From NCBI GenBank assembly GCA_963581435.1, contig CAUZOL010000016.1:1-44027 (forward strand): DNA of 44,027 nucleotides, written 5' to 3'. This document shows, piece after piece, positions 8,663 to 16,070 of the stretch (position 1 is its first letter; each line of letters starts with the position of its first letter). This stretch comes from JABISG01 sp963581435 (lineage in GTDB: Bacteria > Planctomycetota > Planctomycetia > Planctomycetales > Planctomycetaceae). The notes below the pieces were generated by a model that saw only the letters and a list, made by a program, of their open reading frames with translations, ran no database searches and had not been told where the DNA came from. Position numbers and translations under genes: made by a program.

Positions 8663-8884
8663 TTTAACGCAAAGATGCAAAGGCCGCAGAGAAGCGCAAA
8701 GAAAAATGAATGGAAGCCTGAAGCGCAAGCGAAGGAGCTTGCTGGCATCGCCCTGGAACCATCCTTCGCTTGCGCTTCAGGCTTCTATTTGTGACCTTAT
8801 GGGGAAAGTGTTTCTCAACTCTTACGGTGCAATGACCGTCCGTTCAATTTCACTTTGCGGTCCTTTGCGTCTTTGCGTTAAAAC
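8663..8884. mobile_element. 222-bp MITE-like unit with terminal inverted repeats
   Basis: The ends are inverted repeats: TTTAACGCAAAGATGCAAAG at 8663 and its complement ending CTTTGCGTTAAA at 8884 agree over about 20 of 21 positions. Inside lies the perfect 24-bp palindrome of family A (8713-8785). There is no transposase gene and no clear target-site duplication. A second left end of the same type, again followed closely by a family A palindrome, occurs at 12146. The unit fills most of the 486-bp spacer between the WaaP-like gene and the methyltransferase gene. Confidence 0.65.
8713..8785. repeat. Palindromic repeat family A, copy 1
   Basis: Perfect 24-bp inverted repeat: the left arm 8713-8736 reads GAAGCCTGAAGCGCAAGCGA and continues AGGA, and the right arm is 8762-8785, with a 25-nt loop. 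The copy at 36068-36139 has the same arms and almost the same loop. A third, decayed copy is at 12214-12282. Confidence 0.88.
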
Positions 8885-9016
8885 CGGGCGAGCGAAGTGC
8901 GTCGATTCACAAAGACCCCATATTGACTCGTTTCGCGAACTTCAATACATTACCGCCGCGCAGCACTTCGAGACGGTCTAAATTCTCTGCGTTGGCCCAC
9001 TTTCAGGGGGATTTTC

Positions 9017-9736
9017 GTGGGCAGTTCAACACTTAAAATGTTCGACAATGCCACTCCGCCGGAATTGCCCGGCATGTCGCGGCGCGTGTTACGGCACGTC
9101 ATCGTCAAGCACGATCTTCCAATCGCATCGCGCATTCTGGATGTGGGTTGTGGTTCCGGGCAACTCGTTCATTTCCTGCATCAACTTGGCTTCGACGTGA
9201 CCGGCATCGATCGCAGCGAAGAAGTCATCGAGGCGTCGCGAGAACTTGCACCGTCTCTCGACCTGCGTCATAGCCCGTTCGACGAGACGGCAATCACGGG
9301 CCTGCGCGAATTCGACGTCGTACTCTTGCGGGACTTTGCTGGCTATGACGACGATCTGTTCTCCGAGAGATCGCTGATGGCGACGGCCAATCTGCTGTCT
9401 TGCCTGCGACCGGGACGCGTGCTCGTGTTCCTCGCCCGAACCGGAGCGGCACAACTTGAAACACCGGCCGTCCATTCGATGGCCTGTTACCAGACGCATC
9501 TTGCAGCCTTCCCCGGCGTTGTCAAGACATCGGTGCTACCCGATAGCTACGCCAAGCCGAACACGTGGAAGTCACTACTCGTGGGACAACGGCCCACCGG
9601 ATACTTGACCGCAACGATGCAAATACCGGCCATGCCGATTTCGCGCGACGACTGGCTGGAGTTCGCCGCATCGGCTGCCCGCCTCAGGCGTCCGCCCTGT
9701 TGCCAGGCAGTGCAATCAGCGCGACCGGCCGCCTGA
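9017..9736 (+). CDS. Class I SAM-dependent methyltransferase
   Basis: Methyltransferase of 239 residues. The SAM-binding motif I is ILDVGCGSGQL (40-50), followed by VTGIDRSEEVI (motif II, acidic residue after the second strand) and FDVVLLRDF (about 99-107, motif IV region), all in the Methyltransf_11/25-like order. The substrate cannot be read from the sequence. The start is a GTG at 9017 with GGGGGA about 5 bases upstream. It stands between two minus-strand genes, the WaaP-like kinase and the DUF11 protein, and shares no operon. The last 20 residues, rich in Arg, Pro and Cys, look poorly conserved and run up to a GC hairpin at 9744. Confidence 0.85.
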   Translation: MGSSTLKMFDNATPPELPGMSRRVLRHVIVKHDLPIASRILDVGCGSGQLVHFLHQLGFDVTGIDRSEEVIEASRELAPSLDLRHSPFDETAITGLREFDVVLLRDFAGYDDDLFSERSLMATANLLSCLRPGRVLVFLARTGAAQLETPAVHSMACYQTHLAAFPGVVKTSVLPDSYAKPNTWKSLLVGQRPTGYLTATMQIPAMPISRDDWLEFAASAARLRRPPCCQAVQSARPAA

Positions 9737-9743
9737 GTACCCG

Positions 9744-9762
9744 CGGGGCGATGCCCCGCCGC
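9744..9762. terminator. GC-rich hairpin between convergent genes
   Basis: GCGGGGCGATGCCCCGC forms a tight 7-bp stem just after the methyltransferase stop and before the stop of the convergent DUF11 gene. There is no T run on the plus strand except a short CTTTTCCC nearby. It could act as a weak bidirectional terminator or be a short palindromic repeat. Confidence 0.4.
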
Positions 9763-9809
9763 TAGACTTTTCCCATTGAAATCGTTCCGCGGCGGCCCAT
9801 CGGACCACG

Positions 9810-11942
9810 CTACGGGCATACGCTCGGCAGTTTGTAACTTCTGTTCGCGGTGCGGTCGGAACGCGACAATGAGGCCGGTCGCACGATTTCCACGGTGACA
9901 CTCGATGCTTCGAATGTCTCTTGACCAACGACGAGGCCGACATTGAGTTTTCCGCTGCCGACGGCCTCACTTCGCATTGTCAATTGGACGTGTCGCGTTT
10001 CTCCGGGCATCAGCGAATCGACGTGGTAATCGAGGCTGCGTCCCTTTCTGTGCGACAAACGTGCCGGTAACGCGGCCCGCAGGATCACGCGGTCGAATTG
10101 CTGTGTCCCCGCATTCGTCACCTTGAATTGAACGACGCACGACTCCCCAAATGTGACTTGGAAAGGTGCCGACACGTCCAACTGTAGAGTCGGCAATGTC
10201 GGTCCGCTAACAAGTGTCTTCGCGACTTCGGCCACCACGGGTCGAACCGTGACGATGTTCTCGACGGGGCCGAATTTGGTCGGCATCACCTTCACGCGAA
10301 GTTCGCGTTGTTCGTCGGGCTTTAACGCACCAAGTTGCCAAACGAGTTTCTCGTCCTGCAGCGAACTGGGCGGAATCGTTTCCACGGCGCGAAATCCTTG
10401 CGGCAACCGTTCTTCGACCGTCACGCGATCAACCGTTTTTCGTCCCCGGTTCGTCACGAGAATGCGATAGCTTGTTAGCTGGCCAACGGCCGTTTCTTCC
10501 GGTAGGTCGCGCGAGACGGTCACGTTCAGTTCTTTCGGCCCCGGTGACACATCCTTCGGATCAATCGGCGTTTCGTTTTGCTTTGCAGGTACGATCAGGT
10601 CGGGTACGACCAACTGCATTCGCGTCGCCGCCGGACCTGGTGCCGATGAAATCGTCGCATCGAAGAGTTTCCAGCCATCATCGGCTTGGCCGAATACCGG
10701 AAATACTTCGGATGGTTTCACAAGCGACGAAAATCCGCTGACGACAAACTCGTTGCCGGGCAGCAGATCGAAGGAAGGGCCGTTTTCCAACCGTTCAACT
10801 GTCATCTCCAAACTGGGGCCAGGCACATCGGCGAATGGATCGTCCAGCGGATTGGGGCGTTGTTCGACGATGGGATTTTCTGGCGTGGAAGTTTCGATTT
10901 CCGATGGCGATGGCTCCGGACCAAACGGATCGTCAAACGGATCGATCGTCGGTTTCGGATCGGACGGAGCGACCGATTCACTGACGCTGGGGGCTTCCTC
11001 CGGCGCAAAGGGGTTGAACTCGAATTCCTGGAAGCCGTTGGCGACGGGCGGTTCTTGTTGGTCGATCTCTATTGCTGGTGGAGTCTCGTCATCGAGCCGC
11101 TTTTCTGATCGCGGCGATTTCATCGCGACCACCGAGTTGCGCGGTCGCTCATCGTCGGTCGCGGCCGAGGTTGATGAGAACTGCAAATACAGCATTAATA
11201 ACAGCCCCAGCGTGCCGGCGACGGTCACCAGCACCCAAGTCGTCTGTTCGCGAAACGACCGCGAGAACACGTTCCAACCGGGCGATTTCACAGACCGCGT
11301 TTCAGAATGCGATGCGCCACGTCGCTCACTTGTGGAGAATAGCGAACGCGCAACGCGCACAAGAAGCGAGCCGGACACGTGCGTTCCGACAACGGCAGCA
11401 ACGTTCTTCACACGTTGTAAACCGCCGGTGAAAGAGAAACAGCCGGCAACCCACAACAAGGCAGCCTGGCCGCAGGCACCAACGGCTTGAACGCCGCGCC
11501 AGCACCAGCGACAAACCCCCTGCACTGCTGCCAGCAAGGTTAACACAATTCCTTGAACAAGCCGGACGATGAGAAACGGCATCAGCGCCATCGCATTCAG
11601 AAAACCGAGTTCCCGCAGCTCCAGATACTGTCGCTCGCAACGCCTGCCCAATTCGTGCGACCATTGTCGAATTCTGTGGACAACGTCGGAAACGATCTGC
11701 ACCGGTACAGTCACGGTTGCTCTCAATCCCCGACCGATTGACAGCAGCGGTCCATCCGCAACCCAACGGTATCCCGAGGCCAACGAACTACCGAGCATGC
11801 TGATTGGCCACTGCAGCGGAAAGAAAACCGTACGCAGAATCAGTAACGGCAGCAACAGCAGCGATCGCAGCAGACCGAATCTCCACACGGCCGTCAAACT
11901 CAGCCACAGATGCAACAGCATTCTTTGCATCAGGATCGACAT
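9810..11942 (-). CDS. Multi-pass membrane protein with two C-terminal DUF11 (conserved repeat) domains
   Basis: Protein of 710 residues from the ATG at 11942. Hydrophobic segments lie at about 8-42, 112-145, 152-170 and 235-255. A Pro/Glu/Asp-rich linker (260-390) repeats DPF/NPF-type motifs (NPFAPEE, DPFDDPFGPE, NPLDDPFADV). The C-terminal part holds two beta-sandwich domains: 468-570, with the DUF11 signature TSYRILVTNRGRKTVDRVTV, and 585-690, with VVQFKVTNAGTQQFDRV. DUF11 domains occur in surface and cell-wall proteins, so the tail is probably extracytoplasmic. The longer frame to 12239 runs into repeats and was rejected; a GTG at 12011 is an alternative start. The exact role is unknown. 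Confidence 0.82.
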   Translation of the reverse strand: MSILMQRMLLHLWLSLTAVWRFGLLRSLLLLPLLILRTVFFPLQWPISMLGSSLASGYRWVADGPLLSIGRGLRATVTVPVQIVSDVVHRIRQWSHELGRRCERQYLELRELGFLNAMALMPFLIVRLVQGIVLTLLAAVQGVCRWCWRGVQAVGACGQAALLWVAGCFSFTGGLQRVKNVAAVVGTHVSGSLLVRVARSLFSTSERRGASHSETRSVKSPGWNVFSRSFREQTTWVLVTVAGTLGLLLMLYLQFSSTSAATDDERPRNSVVAMKSPRSEKRLDDETPPAIEIDQQEPPVANGFQEFEFNPFAPEEAPSVSESVAPSDPKPTIDPFDDPFGPEPSPSEIETSTPENPIVEQRPNPLDDPFADVPGPSLEMTVERLENGPSFDLLPGNEFVVSGFSSLVKPSEVFPVFGQADDGWKLFDATISSAPGPAATRMQLVVPDLIVPAKQNETPIDPKDVSPGPKELNVTVSRDLPEETAVGQLTSYRILVTNRGRKTVDRVTVEERLPQGFRAVETIPPSSLQDEKLVWQLGALKPDEQRELRVKVMPTKFGPVENIVTVRPVVAEVAKTLVSGPTLPTLQLDVSAPFQVTFGESCVVQFKVTNAGTQQFDRVILRAALPARLSHRKGRSLDYHVDSLMPGETRHVQLTMRSEAVGSGKLNVGLVVGQETFEASSVTVEIVRPASLSRSDRTANRSYKLPSVCP

Positions 11943-12213
11943 GAGTCGGGTGACGTGCTGCACGTTTTGCGTGTCGGACTGCAGCTTCGAGCGCCAGGCG
12001 GGAGTCTTCACGGGGAACGACCTTGGGAAAGGATTTGCGGAACCGCACAGAAGGGGGCAGATCTTTACCAGATTCCGCAAACTACGTGAAGCCCGGTTTT
12101 TCGGCCGTTGGGGATCTGGGCGCCCGGCGCACTTTGCACGCTCGGTTTTAACGCAAAGATGCAAAGCGGCGCAGAGATCCGCAAAGAAAGAAGAAGAGAA
12201 ACGAAACAACGGG

Positions 12214-12282
12214 AGCCTGAAGCGCAAGCGAAGGAGCATTGAGGTCGATAACCGAACTCGTCTCGCTCCTTCGCTTGTGCTT
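12214..12282. repeat. Palindromic repeat family A, copy 2 (degenerate right arm)
   Basis: The left arm AGCCTGAAGCGCAAGCGAAG (from 12214) matches copies 1 and 3 exactly. The right arm GCTCCTTCGCTTGTGCTT (12265-12282) is shortened and has a substitution. The loop differs from the loop shared by copies 1 and 3, so this copy has diverged or recombined. Confidence 0.8.
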
Positions 12283-12308
12283 TTTGAAGTTGCGCTTTGG
12301 GGATAATC

Positions 12309-12383
12309 GTAACCCGAAGCGTAAGCGAGGAAGCAATTTATGATTCTCTCGCAATGTCCGTCGCTAACGCTTCGGGTTACGAT
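12309..12383. repeat. Palindromic repeat family B, copy 2
   Basis: The left arm GTAACCCGAAGCGTAAGCGA (from 12309) and the right arm TCGCTAACGCTTCGGGTTAC (12361-12380) form an inverted repeat of about 20 bp, matching the copy at 4056. It is flanked by an inverted TTTTTGAAGTTGCG pair (12281 and 12438), so the palindrome is nested in a longer unit. Confidence 0.82.
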
Positions 12384-12512
12384 TGCGCACGGGTTTCTCA
12401 GGCGAGATCACTTTGAGTTGACGAAAAACGCAACTTCAAAACTTGCGATTCAGGCTCCGATATGCGGAAATAACCGACATGCAGCGAACCACAAATGCCG
12501 AACTGGTCGCGT

Positions 12513-15500
12513 TCAGTTGTTCAGCGGCTGCGCTGATCGTAAGTAGGCGAACAAATCGCGGACCTGTTGGTCCGTCAGTTGCTTCAACTGGCCTTCGGGC
12601 ATCAGCGATTTTTTCTGCGGGACCATCTCCTCGATGGCATCTTGAGCAATCGTCACATTCTGCCCGTCCTGGCCGCGGAGGACCAACACCTTGTTATCGC
12701 GATCGACAAGAAACCCGGTGACCGCTCGGCCGTCTTCGGTGATGACCAGAAACGTCTCGAATCCTTCGCGAATTTCGGCGCTGGGGTTGATCACGTTGGC
12801 GAGCATATTCCGCAAATCGTCCCGTTTGAATGCCGTCAGGTCGGGGCCGATTTTTCCGCCTTCACCGAATAGAATATGGCATTTGCCGCAGTTCTGTTTG
12901 TAGAGGACTTTGCCGCGATACGGGTCGCCTGCGTCGGCGGCGATGATGCCGTTGTACTTTGTAATAGCCGCCTGCATTTGCTCCGTCGTCGCTCCTTCAA
13001 TTTTGCCCCAATGGGAGGCAATGAGTTTTGCGATCCGCCCGCCGCGATGTATCGTCATCTTGCGGACCACGTCAATCGGAATCGTTCCCTTATCGACCTT
13101 GCCGGCTTCAACCGCTTCGAGCAGTTGCTGTGTCCAGGCTGCGCGACTGGAGAGCAGCGAGTGGGCCGTACTGCGGACATCGTCGGAGAGTTCACCGTAC
13201 GCACCGATGACCCGCGTGCCGATTTTCGCATCGCCGTACTGCGGCAAAGCCGTCAGGGCGGCCATTCGCAGGCGGTCATCGGCCGTCTTCTCGACGAGAT
13301 TGAGCAACACCGGGACGCACTTGGGTTGTTTGACTTCGCCGAAGATGCCGACGTAGTCGAACCGTTTCTGACTGTCGGCCTTCTCGTCGCCAACCACCTT
13401 CAATGCCTCGGCGACGGCTTCCGGTTTTCCCTGCCTGAGTCCCAACACGATCGACCCGCCGCCAATTTCATCGAGTTGCCGAACGAGTTCGTCGGGCAGC
13501 GATGCGAGCGAACGGCCGGAGAAAGCGGCTTCGAATCCAGCCATCAGCCGCTTGGTGTGACTCTTATTCGGTGCGAGATCGAACAGCCGTGCACAGAGGA
13601 TGAAGTCCTTCCGCGTGTCGGCCATTGCGAACCGCCGCATCACGCGTTCCAGAATGTGTTGCTCGACCATCGGTGCCGACCAGATTTGCTCATCCTTGAA
13701 CAGCGCGACAACTGCGCCGGAGTCGGATTTGCACTTCGCTTCAATCGCCCACCATAGCAGCAGCGGCAGATGCACGTCGCCAACATCTTCGCTGTGCGAC
13801 AGCAAATTGCGGACGATGGGCAACCCCTGATTGGCCGGCAGACGTTTGGCGGAACATGCCAACTGGCTGCGAACGTGGACCGAAACCTCGTCCACGGCCA
13901 TGTCGATCAATCGCTTTGCAACCGATTTAGAAACCTGCTTGCGGTCGCATAACAATCGCACGGTCCACGACCGCACATCGCGATCGTTGTGCTGTAGTGT
14001 CTGCAGCGCAAGTTGCTCGTCGAAGCCGCCGGATAAGTTCAACGCCCACAGTGCTTCGAGCGCGGGCTGTCCCGTTTGGTTCGCCAGAAGTTTCTTCAAC
14101 AACGGAATGACCGTCTTGTCCTTGCGATCACCCAGCAACCGCATCGCGGTTTGCCGCGTCCATTTGTTGGGTGAATCGAACAGGGCAATCAACTCGGTCG
14201 TTGACTTCTTACTCAAATCAAACGGCGCGAGCGGCTTTGCGCCTTTGGCTTTAAGACGGTAGATACGCCCATCATCTTTTGTGATTTGCCCGGCGAAGTG
14301 TTCGCGGTGGCTGATTTGCGGCTCGTACATGTCGGAGACGTAAATCGCGCCGTCCGGTCCGTCCTGAATTTGCACCGGCCGAAACCGTTTGTCGTCGGTG
14401 GCAATCGGCCGAATGATGTCTCTTGTGCGAAACGTCGAGCCATCGGCTGTGATTTCACTCTGCACGACTTGCCCCTGCATCGGTTCGACGCCGAACAGCA
14501 TCCCTTGATACTTCTGGGGCAATTGTCCGCTGTCGTAGATGATGAAGTCGTGCGTGAATCGGGGAACGTTGGCGTGTTTCATCGCCGGGAAATAGCCGAG
14601 CGAAAACGGATTCGACAGCGGCCCATGCTTGCTGAATCCCTTCTGGAAATAGCCGCCCTGCACGTAATGAAATCCGCGGGTGTTGCCGCCGTTGTGGCCG
14701 GAATAAACACGGCCTTTAGAATCGAACTCCAACCCCTGCGAGTTGCCGCCCCCTTCGGCGAAGATTTCGTAGCGTTTGCTTTCGGGGTGATACCGCCAGA
14801 TCAACTGACCCAACGAATGCACGGCCTTCTTCTCGCCCGGGCGGCGAATGTGGCCGGTAACGGTGCTGCCCTGACAGCCATACAACCAGCCGTCGGGTCC
14901 CCACCGCAAATTGCTGGCCGACGAGTGTGTGTCTTCGATGCCGAACCCCTGCAGATGAACCACCGGGTCGCCATCGGGAATGTCGTCGTTGTTCGCATCG
15001 GGATAGAACATCAAATAGGGCGGGTTCAGTACCCAGATTCCACCACGACCGCGAGTGAACGAAGTGACGATGCTCAATTCATCGACGAAGGTCTTGTGTT
15101 CGTCGTAGACGCCGTCGCCGTCGGTGTCTTCGTGAATGGTGATCTTGTCGGCCCCGCGAAAATGATTCGGCGGCGCTGGCGGCACTTTGTCGTAAACGGC
15201 CCGCCAATACTTGTCGCGACTCACCATCTTCAAACCGGCGGGAAAAGGATACTGCTTGAAGTGCAACACCCACATGCGGCCGCGTTCGTCGAAGTTGAAG
15301 AACGTCGGCTGCGAGACAACCGGCTCGGCCAACACGGTTTCGAGTTCGAGATCGTCGGGAATTGTGAAGCGGGCCAACGCCGCTTCGGGTGACAATGCCG
15401 GGTCGGTTTCGTTAGCCAGTTTAAATGCCCGCTCTTTCTCCATCACCCGCCAGAAGACGGCGGTACTTGTGAGCTTGGTAGGCGATTTCGCCCAGGCAAG

Positions 15501-16010
15501 ATCGTCGCCCGTGCGGAATTCCCAGGTGCCGTTAAGCGCAATCGCCTGTTTGCCGAAGTGAATGACAGGAGCAGCCGCTTTGAATCCACCGCGACCATCG
15601 TGATCGAACACCCGCACCGCAATGATATTTTCTTCGGCTGCCCGCTGAACGTGTTTGGCCGGGACGGTATACGTTTTCTTCTCGGCCAGCCCGCTTTTGT
15701 AGTTGGGAGGAAACGAGCCGGCACCGCCCAGTTTCACGCCGTTGAAGTACACTTCGTGCGCGTTATCGACCGCTTCAACCGTCAGCGTCAAATCCTTATC
15801 TCGCCAAGAGCCGGGAATGGTCACGCGACACTTATACCATGCAAAGCCATCGTATTTCGCGAACCGCCCACCCGTTTGATCGTCCCACACGCCGGGAACC
15901 ATCATCAGCGACCAATTGGAGGTCGCCTTGTCCTTCTGGGCAGAACTGAAGGTGTACGAACCGACGACGAAAACGGCGACGGCGGCAAGGACGTAGAACT
16001 TGGATTTCAT
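12513..16010 (-). CDS. PVC-type dehydrogenase-like protein: sugar-binding domain, beta-propeller, HEAT repeats, cytochrome c
   Basis: Exported protein of 1165 residues with a signal peptide at 1-24. Residues about 30-170 look like a galactose-binding/GH2-type jelly roll (NGVKLGGAGSFPPNY). Residues about 215-620 form the PVC membrane-bound dehydrogenase propeller (TIGR02604-like), with Asp-rich HEDTDGDGVYDEHK. Residues about 630-990 are HEAT-like helical repeats. The C-terminus is a single-haem cytochrome c of the TIGR02603 type, with CGKCH (C1041, C1044, H1045) and a later Met-rich segment. It probably oxidises a sugar or related polyol in the periplasm and passes electrons to the c-haem; the substrate is unknown. 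The ATG at 16010 lies 60 bp after the ThuA/isochorismatase gene on the same strand, so both likely form one operon. An antisense frame of 368 codons inside it is a shadow. Confidence 0.93.
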   Translation of the reverse strand: MKSKFYVLAAVAVFVVGSYTFSSAQKDKATSNWSLMMVPGVWDDQTGGRFAKYDGFAWYKCRVTIPGSWRDKDLTLTVEAVDNAHEVYFNGVKLGGAGSFPPNYKSGLAEKKTYTVPAKHVQRAAEENIIAVRVFDHDGRGGFKAAAPVIHFGKQAIALNGTWEFRTGDDLAWAKSPTKLTSTAVFWRVMEKERAFKLANETDPALSPEAALARFTIPDDLELETVLAEPVVSQPTFFNFDERGRMWVLHFKQYPFPAGLKMVSRDKYWRAVYDKVPPAPPNHFRGADKITIHEDTDGDGVYDEHKTFVDELSIVTSFTRGRGGIWVLNPPYLMFYPDANNDDIPDGDPVVHLQGFGIEDTHSSASNLRWGPDGWLYGCQGSTVTGHIRRPGEKKAVHSLGQLIWRYHPESKRYEIFAEGGGNSQGLEFDSKGRVYSGHNGGNTRGFHYVQGGYFQKGFSKHGPLSNPFSLGYFPAMKHANVPRFTHDFIIYDSGQLPQKYQGMLFGVEPMQGQVVQSEITADGSTFRTRDIIRPIATDDKRFRPVQIQDGPDGAIYVSDMYEPQISHREHFAGQITKDDGRIYRLKAKGAKPLAPFDLSKKSTTELIALFDSPNKWTRQTAMRLLGDRKDKTVIPLLKKLLANQTGQPALEALWALNLSGGFDEQLALQTLQHNDRDVRSWTVRLLCDRKQVSKSVAKRLIDMAVDEVSVHVRSQLACSAKRLPANQGLPIVRNLLSHSEDVGDVHLPLLLWWAIEAKCKSDSGAVVALFKDEQIWSAPMVEQHILERVMRRFAMADTRKDFILCARLFDLAPNKSHTKRLMAGFEAAFSGRSLASLPDELVRQLDEIGGGSIVLGLRQGKPEAVAEALKVVGDEKADSQKRFDYVGIFGEVKQPKCVPVLLNLVEKTADDRLRMAALTALPQYGDAKIGTRVIGAYGELSDDVRSTAHSLLSSRAAWTQQLLEAVEAGKVDKGTIPIDVVRKMTIHRGGRIAKLIASHWGKIEGATTEQMQAAITKYNGIIAADAGDPYRGKVLYKQNCGKCHILFGEGGKIGPDLTAFKRDDLRNMLANVINPSAEIREGFETFLVITEDGRAVTGFLVDRDNKVLVLRGQDGQNVTIAQDAIEEMVPQKKSLMPEGQLKQLTDQQVRDLFAYLRSAQPLNN

Positions 16011-16044
16011 GGAGACCTCGGTTGGGGCGAATGAGCGCCGTGCG

Positions 16045-16066
16045 ACCGCTAAACCGCAAGCATTGG
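16045..16066. repeat. Short dispersed repeat in an intercistronic gap
   Basis: CGCTAAACCGCAAGC (16047-16061) recurs at 29822-29836. Both copies lie in the spacer between the two genes of a PVC-type oxidase operon. It resembles one arm of a REP-like palindrome; the other arm is not evident. Confidence 0.5.
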
Positions 16067-16070
16067 ATGA

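Larger units (their letters stand above)
11943..12512. other. Repeat-rich spacer upstream of the DUF11 gene
   Basis: This 570-bp gap holds no gene. From 12146 to 12442 it is packed with repeats: a terminal-repeat-like sequence (12146-12188), a family A palindrome (12214-12282), a TTTTTGAAGTTGCG motif at 12281-12294, a family B palindrome (12309-12383) and the inverse of that motif at 12424-12438. The part from 11943 to 12145 should hold the promoter of the DUF11 gene, but no clear -35/-10 pair was seen. Confidence 0.7.

Noticed and set aside
8531..8728. N-terminal extension of the WaaP-like kinase, similar to that of the DUF11 protein (11943-12239)
   Set aside because: Both extensions are translations of the same repeat unit (terminal-repeat sequence plus family A palindrome), so their similarity is an artefact and not a shared protein domain.
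8663..8884. CRISPR array
   Set aside because: The repeated sequences are inverted pairs, not regularly spaced direct repeats with unique spacers, and no cas gene is in the window.
14286..15392. 368-codon open frame on the plus strand inside the PVC cytochrome gene
   Set aside because: Fully antisense to a gene with clear propeller motifs; no domain, no ribosome-binding site.
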